The notes beneath the pieces are model-generated. The model was not told the DNA's origin. It did no database searches and worked only from the letters and a program-made list of their open reading frames with translations. This document shows positions 23,020 through 26,289 of a stretch of DNA of 26,289 nt, piece by piece. The DNA comes from Candidatus Pacearchaeota archaeon (GTDB taxonomy: Archaea > Nanobdellota > Nanobdellia > Pacearchaeales > GW2011-AR1), in contig JACQLJ010000045.1 of NCBI GenBank assembly GCA_016234065.1, forward strand, positions 1 to 26,289, written 5' to 3'. The translations under genes and the position numbers were made by a program. How positions within the stretch are numbered: position 1 is the first letter of the stretch; each line of letters opens with the position of its first letter.

Positions 23020-23058
23020 TTATGAAAAATCTCTTGATTTTTTATTTTGCTTTAGCAT
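23020..23058 (-). CDS. Possible 12-codon mini-ORF upstream of the PolD large subunit gene
   Basis: ATG at 23058 sits about 25 nt from the TATA-like box of repeat copy 2, exactly as the real gene start does from copy 1. The frame codes for MLKQNKKSRDFS and stops with TAA at 23020-23022. The bases around both ATGs are also alike (ATAATG preceded by T-rich sequence and a GGAG/GAGG motif), so the duplication seems to include the start site. It may be a translated leader peptide, or simply a degenerate remnant of a duplicated gene start. Confidence 0.35.
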   Translation of the reverse strand: MLKQNKKSRDFS

Positions 23059-23076
23059 TATCAAAATTCCTCTGAA

Positions 23077-23105
23077 TTTTTATTATACAAAATGTTCTCA
23101 TTTTA
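23077..23105 (-). repeat. 29-nt direct repeat, copy 2 (end of PolD small subunit gene and spacer)
   Basis: Perfect copy of 22989-23017. Its first bases (as read) overlap the stop codon of the small subunit gene. The TATA-like element at 23080-23087 points to ATG 23058, about 25 nt downstream. Confidence 0.9.
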
Positions 23106-24695
23106 TTGAACCATACCATAAGATGTTTTGCTTTCGGCCTTATCTCCGTCGTAAAAATCTAAAACCTTAAACTTTCTCGTTTTCAAATTAAACATGGGAA
23201 CCTTGCAGTAATCTGATTGAAATCCCATTTTTTCCTGATATGGCATCAACTCTTCCCAACATGTTGTAGAAATAAGCAAAATATTTTTGTAATAATCAAC
23301 GCTTCCTTTATGAGTATGCCCTGAAACAAATATATCTGGAATTTTTCTTATTGTCATGGGATCAAATTCAGAAGGGTAATGTTGAATAAAAGTGCTGTGG
23401 GTGGGGGTTAAGTGCCTGTTTTTTAAGAGGTATGTCATTATTTTGCTGGGAATCAATGACTCGCCCCTCGTCATCAAACTGGGAACATTATTCGCGTAAT
23501 AAGGGTATGAAAATCCGTGATACAAAAGAATATTAAAGCCTGGGAAATTTTCCTTTTCACCAATTGTTATGTAAGAGGGATTTGAAGCGTGTATCACATT
23601 GCTGAGTTTATATAAATCTCCTGCAAATTTTTCATCAAGAGGCGGCTGCGGTTCCATTAATCTGACACAATCGTGATTCCCCGGAATGACAACTATCTTT
23701 ATGTCTTTTCTTATCATTCTAAAGAGTTCTGCAGCTTTTTTGTATTGTTCTTCTAAAACAGGAATTGCTAATTCCCTCTCTTGATTTGGATATGCGCCCA
23801 CTCCTGCAACAAGATCTCCAACGACAAAAAGATATTTTATTTTCTTGGCTTCCTCTGCTTCAGGAGTTTTCATATTTAAGTAATCAATAAACTGCAAAAG
23901 ATTTTTTTCCAGAAAATGCATGCTTCCAACATGAACGTCACTTATGAAAACAACTGATTCATCTGCAGGAGAATTTTTTCTTTCTGATAAAAATGCATCT
24001 GGGAAAAAAAAGTCATTCGCAAAAAATATTTCTCTGCTCCCAAAACCCTTGAACCCAATAACAGAATCTAAAGAGATATCTTCTGCTTTTGCATACAGCT
24101 CCGGCTTGTTTTGGTTTATAAGAACTTTTATTTTTCCAGTAAGATCTTCTACTTCCAAAATCATGTTTTTATTTTTTGTTATGCGCTTGTCATAAACCAT
24201 TCCAATTATTGAAAACGCCTGCCTGACGTTAGATAGTTTATTTATTGAAATCAAATTATCCAGTTCTCTTTTTTCTTGCAAAATTCCTTTAATTTCCAAA
24301 AATCTAGCCCTGAAATAATTAGTAAAGCTGCTAACTTCAATTTTTTTTGGATAAGTGAATAATGATTGTGCCCTTACGTGGCTGTCAGAAAAAGGACTTG
24401 GCTCAATTTCGTTGATGCCTGCGCTTTCATTAGATATTTCTATGCTTAACCCAAAGATTATTTTTAATTTTTTAAGTGTTTGATTCTGAGGCAGCCCTGA
24501 AAAAAATTTGTCTGCGAGAATCTTATCCTCAAAGACACTCTTATTTATTATTCTTTGATTTGTGTAGGATTTTATTTTTTCTATCACTAACTTTACAGAT
24601 TCAATGTCTTCAGAATCATTAAGGATTTTCAGAACTTCTTGGTCTATTAAAACTCCTTTTTCCATGCAAAACCTAAGGATATCTTTTTGAATCAT
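23103..24695 (-). CDS. polB: DNA polymerase D small subunit DP1 (exonuclease subunit)
   Basis: 530 residues. Partner of DP2 in PolD and its 3'-5' proofreading subunit. Layout: helical N-terminus about 1-80 (the region that tethers DP1 in the complex), linker, OB-fold about 155-230 (SIIGMVYDKRITKNKNMILEVEDLTG), then an Mre11-like calcineurin phosphoesterase domain. All metal ligands are present: DVH with D253 and H255, GD with D294, GNHD at 339-342, H393 in YHGFSYP, and GHTH at 459-462. The exonuclease should therefore be active. Begins 27 nt after the orc1/cdc6 stop with no Shine-Dalgarno motif, pointing to one transcript from the origin-proximal promoter. The start ATG 24695 is the first in frame and gives the normal family N-terminus. 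Confidence 0.96.
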   Translation of the reverse strand: MIQKDILRFCMEKGVLIDQEVLKILNDSEDIESVKLVIEKIKSYTNQRIINKSVFEDKILADKFFSGLPQNQTLKKLKIIFGLSIEISNESAGINEIEPSPFSDSHVRAQSLFTYPKKIEVSSFTNYFRARFLEIKGILQEKRELDNLISINKLSNVRQAFSIIGMVYDKRITKNKNMILEVEDLTGKIKVLINQNKPELYAKAEDISLDSVIGFKGFGSREIFFANDFFFPDAFLSERKNSPADESVVFISDVHVGSMHFLEKNLLQFIDYLNMKTPEAEEAKKIKYLFVVGDLVAGVGAYPNQERELAIPVLEEQYKKAAELFRMIRKDIKIVVIPGNHDCVRLMEPQPPLDEKFAGDLYKLSNVIHASNPSYITIGEKENFPGFNILLYHGFSYPYYANNVPSLMTRGESLIPSKIMTYLLKNRHLTPTHSTFIQHYPSEFDPMTIRKIPDIFVSGHTHKGSVDYYKNILLISTTCWEELMPYQEKMGFQSDYCKVPMFNLKTRKFKVLDFYDGDKAESKTSYGMVQ

Positions 24696-24722
24696 TTTTT
24701 TAGATTTGTCAATGAGATTTTA

Positions 24723-25967
24723 TTATTTGAATTGGAATGAATCCTCTATTATTTTTTTTGACTTGTCAATAAGGTTTTCGCTGATTGCTAATTTTATTTC
24801 ACTCATTCTTCCGCCACGGCCCTTTGATATTATTCTAACATTTATTATTCCAAACATCTCTAATTCATGTATAATGTCATTGACTCTTCTTTGGGTTAAT
24901 GCTTCAAAATTATTTCTCGCGCAAAGGGACTGATAGTATTGATAAATTTCGCTTGTAAATACTAAATTCTCTTTTGCATTATCGCTTAATGATTTTTGGG
25001 GGCTTTTTTTCCTTTCAGAAAGTTTTATTATTGAGTACAATGCAACTTGAAATTGCTTCGGTCCTGTGCGAATCGTCTCTAAAATCTTGTCTTTTTCTAT
25101 TTTGTTGTTTGCTTCATCAATATGTTTCACATTAATTTTATTTGATGACTCCCTCTCGGCTAATTCTCCTGCTATCCTCAATAAATCCAGGGCTCTTCTA
25201 GCGTCTCCATGTTCTCTTGCAGCATAAGCGGCGCATTTTTCTATAACTCCCTCTTGAACAACTCCTTCTTTGAAAACATCGTCTGCTCTTTTTTTTAGAA
25301 TTTCACTCAGTTGAACAGCATTGTAGGGAGGGAAGATTATTTCCTCCTCTGAAAGCGAGCTTTTTACTCTTGGGTCTATTTCATCCAAAAATGTAAGGTC
25401 ATTGCTTATCCCCACCACACTTATTTTCGCTTTTGACAGCTCTGAATTCAATCTTGTGAGGTTATACAAAAAATTGTCTGTTATTTTTTTGATTGTTTGG
25501 TCTATTTCATCCAAAACCAAGACGAGCGTCTGCTTCTCTGAATCAACTATATCTATAAATTTGTTGTAAACCGCTTCTGTGGGCAAGCCAGTTATGGGTA
25601 TTTCTCCATCTAGTTTTTTTATTATTTCTGCTAAAATCCTATATTCTGTGTCTGAAACTTTCTTTAACTTGCAGTTTATATATTTTATTCTTAATTTGAA
25701 TTTTGAATTTTGGTTTATTCTTTTCAAGAGATTGTCCATGACATATTTAATGGAAAGTGTTTTTCCTGTGCCGGTTTTTCCATAAAGGAAAAGGTTGCTT
25801 GGCCTTTCCCCCCTTAATAAGGGCGCGAGTATTGATGCTATTTGGTTAATCTCGTGGTCTCTGTAGGGAATTTCTTTTGGAACGTAATCTATCTGAAGCC
25901 CTGTTTTGTCTTTAAAAATAACATTTTTGTTGAAGGATTCAAAGATGCTGTCTAATTTTATAGCCAT
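24723..25967 (-). CDS. cdc6: Orc1/Cdc6 replication initiator
   Basis: 414 residues. Binds origin repeats and loads the MCM helicase. AAA+ domain: Walker A GKTGTGKT at 63-70, Walker B LVLVLDEID at 148-156, sensor 1 around VVGISND, and sensor 2 GDARRALDLLRIAGE with its arginine. The C-terminal part (about 300-414) is a winged helix with SEIYQYYQSLC and QRRVNDIIHELEMFGI, the DNA-recognition domain. Start ATG 25967 gives a normal N-terminus, with TTTATAT at 25987-25993 about 23 nt upstream. The gene lies directly beside the gene-free tract with an ORB-like palindrome and is followed by both PolD subunit genes. This is the same neighbourhood known from Pyrococcus, where cdc6, DP1 and DP2 flank oriC. 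Confidence 0.96.
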   Translation of the reverse strand: MAIKLDSIFESFNKNVIFKDKTGLQIDYVPKEIPYRDHEINQIASILAPLLRGERPSNLFLYGKTGTGKTLSIKYVMDNLLKRINQNSKFKLRIKYINCKLKKVSDTEYRILAEIIKKLDGEIPITGLPTEAVYNKFIDIVDSEKQTLVLVLDEIDQTIKKITDNFLYNLTRLNSELSKAKISVVGISNDLTFLDEIDPRVKSSLSEEEIIFPPYNAVQLSEILKKRADDVFKEGVVQEGVIEKCAAYAAREHGDARRALDLLRIAGELAERESSNKINVKHIDEANNKIEKDKILETIRTGPKQFQVALYSIIKLSERKKSPQKSLSDNAKENLVFTSEIYQYYQSLCARNNFEALTQRRVNDIIHELEMFGIINVRIISKGRGGRMSEIKLAISENLIDKSKKIIEDSFQFK

Positions 25968-25986
25968 TTTAAAAGTTTAAATTCTG

Positions 25987-25993
25987 TTTATAT
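25987..25993 (-). promoter_or_regulatory. TATA-like box, orc1/cdc6-PolD operon
   Basis: TTTATAT (ATATAAA as read), centred about 23 nt from ATG 25967. It lies at the edge of the candidate origin, so origin occupancy could affect transcription. Confidence 0.45.
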
Positions 25994-26134
25994 CCACTCT
26001 AAAGGGCTAACAAAACCAAATTTATGATTTTGGGAGCCACCATTATTTCTTGTGGAAGTAGTTTAAATTTGAAATTTCCAGACGAAGAAAAAAAGAGTAG
26101 TATAAATAAAGTTATAACCACTAAGAAAGAAGGA

Positions 26135-26204
26135 CACCTATTTTTCCTGTGGAAAAATTGAAATTAAGAAAAAATATGGAATTTAGGAAAAATAAAAATA
26201 GGTG
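26135..26204. repeat. 11-bp inverted repeat flanking the ORB-like site
   Basis: CACCTATTTTT at 26135-26145 is repeated in inverted form as AAAAATAGGTG at 26194-26204. A 48-bp spacer contains most of the ORB-like palindrome. Beyond the 11 bp, both arms continue with a T-rich/CCT element separated by a 6-nt difference, so it is an extended imperfect inverted repeat. Confidence 0.75.
26141..26157. promoter_or_regulatory. ORB-like palindrome, candidate Orc1/Cdc6 binding site
   Basis: TTTTTCCTGTGGAAAAA is a perfect inverted repeat (TTTTTCC/GGAAAAA) with a 3-bp centre. Read on the other strand it contains TTTCCACAGGAAA, which is very close to the core of archaeal origin recognition boxes as I know them from Sulfolobus and Pyrococcus. 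The G-rich flank that usually gives ORB polarity is not evident. Confidence 0.6.
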
Positions 26205-26289
26205 AATTTGGAGAAAATGTATGATAACAGGAGAAAGTGGAGATAATCTTAGAAAGTGTGTAGAAACTAAGAAGAAATCAGAGAAAAGA

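Larger units (their letters stand above)
25968..26289. other. Gene-free tract, candidate replication origin (oriC)
   Basis: No reading frame of useful length on either strand over these 322 bp. The tract is upstream of orc1/cdc6 and has a 17-bp palindrome with an ORB-like core (26141-26157), a second partial match around 26048-26060, an 11-bp inverted repeat at 26135-26145 / 26194-26204, A/T-rich stretches such as 26100-26115, and a very purine-rich + strand from about 26160 to the end. Origins in archaea are typically found next to orc1/cdc6 with such repeats. The window ends inside the tract, so its full size is unknown. Confidence 0.65.

Noticed and set aside
1..26289. CRISPR arrays, tRNA or rRNA genes, insertion sequences
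   Set aside because: No regularly spaced repeats, cloverleaf-like segments, rRNA-like sequence or transposase motifs were seen by eye on either strand.

Overview
The window looks like chromosomal DNA of a low-GC archaeon, most likely a DPANN lineage of the Woesearchaeota/Pacearchaeota kind. The reasons are family-D DNA polymerase (both subunits) beside Orc1/Cdc6, an archaeal type IV pilus-type ATPase, a Hef-type helicase and an XPF-type nuclease, a PRC-barrel protein, a TGS-domain GTPase, and small exported proteins with signal peptides. Most gene starts carry an archaeal TATA-like box centred about 24-28 nt upstream of the start codon with no room for a leader. Leaderless transcription therefore seems to be the rule, and it was used here to correct several starts. 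The lineage is inferred from gene content only.

Layout. 1-5600 is a cell-surface region: a partial pilus/secretion ATPase (minus strand), a divergent LysM plus lytic-transglycosylase-like exported protein, two coiled-coil proteins, two related multi-pass membrane proteins and a PRC-barrel protein. 5750-9092 holds a protease-dead M50 homologue and then an apparent three-gene operon: Hef-type helicase, small membrane protein, XPF-type nuclease. 9089-15121 is mixed metabolism and RNA functions: 2H phosphoesterase ThpR, a ureohydrolase with a changed metal site, dihydroorotate dehydrogenase, an M16 zinc peptidase, a probable FmrO-like methyltransferase, an unknown acidic protein and a DRG-like GTPase. 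15156-19520 has a small secreted protein, TyrRS, a 590-residue Cys-repeat surface protein and a TctA/DUF112-type membrane protein.

19517-26289 is the replication region: orc1/cdc6, PolD small subunit and PolD large subunit in one direction, all reading away from a 322-bp gene-free tract at the window end. That tract has an ORB-like palindrome, an 11-bp inverted repeat and phased A-tracts, and is a good candidate replication origin. The 130 bp between the two PolD genes contain a perfect 29-nt direct repeat that duplicates the promoter of the large-subunit gene and drives, in its upstream copy, a 12-codon mini-ORF.

The observations most worth following up are the duplicated PolD-L promoter, the candidate origin, the murein-hydrolase-like protein back-to-back with a pilus ATPase in an archaeon, the split Hef, the degenerate M50 and ureohydrolase active sites, and three convergent gene pairs whose stop codons interlock by exactly four bases. 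No rRNA, tRNA, CRISPR array, transposase or intein was found.
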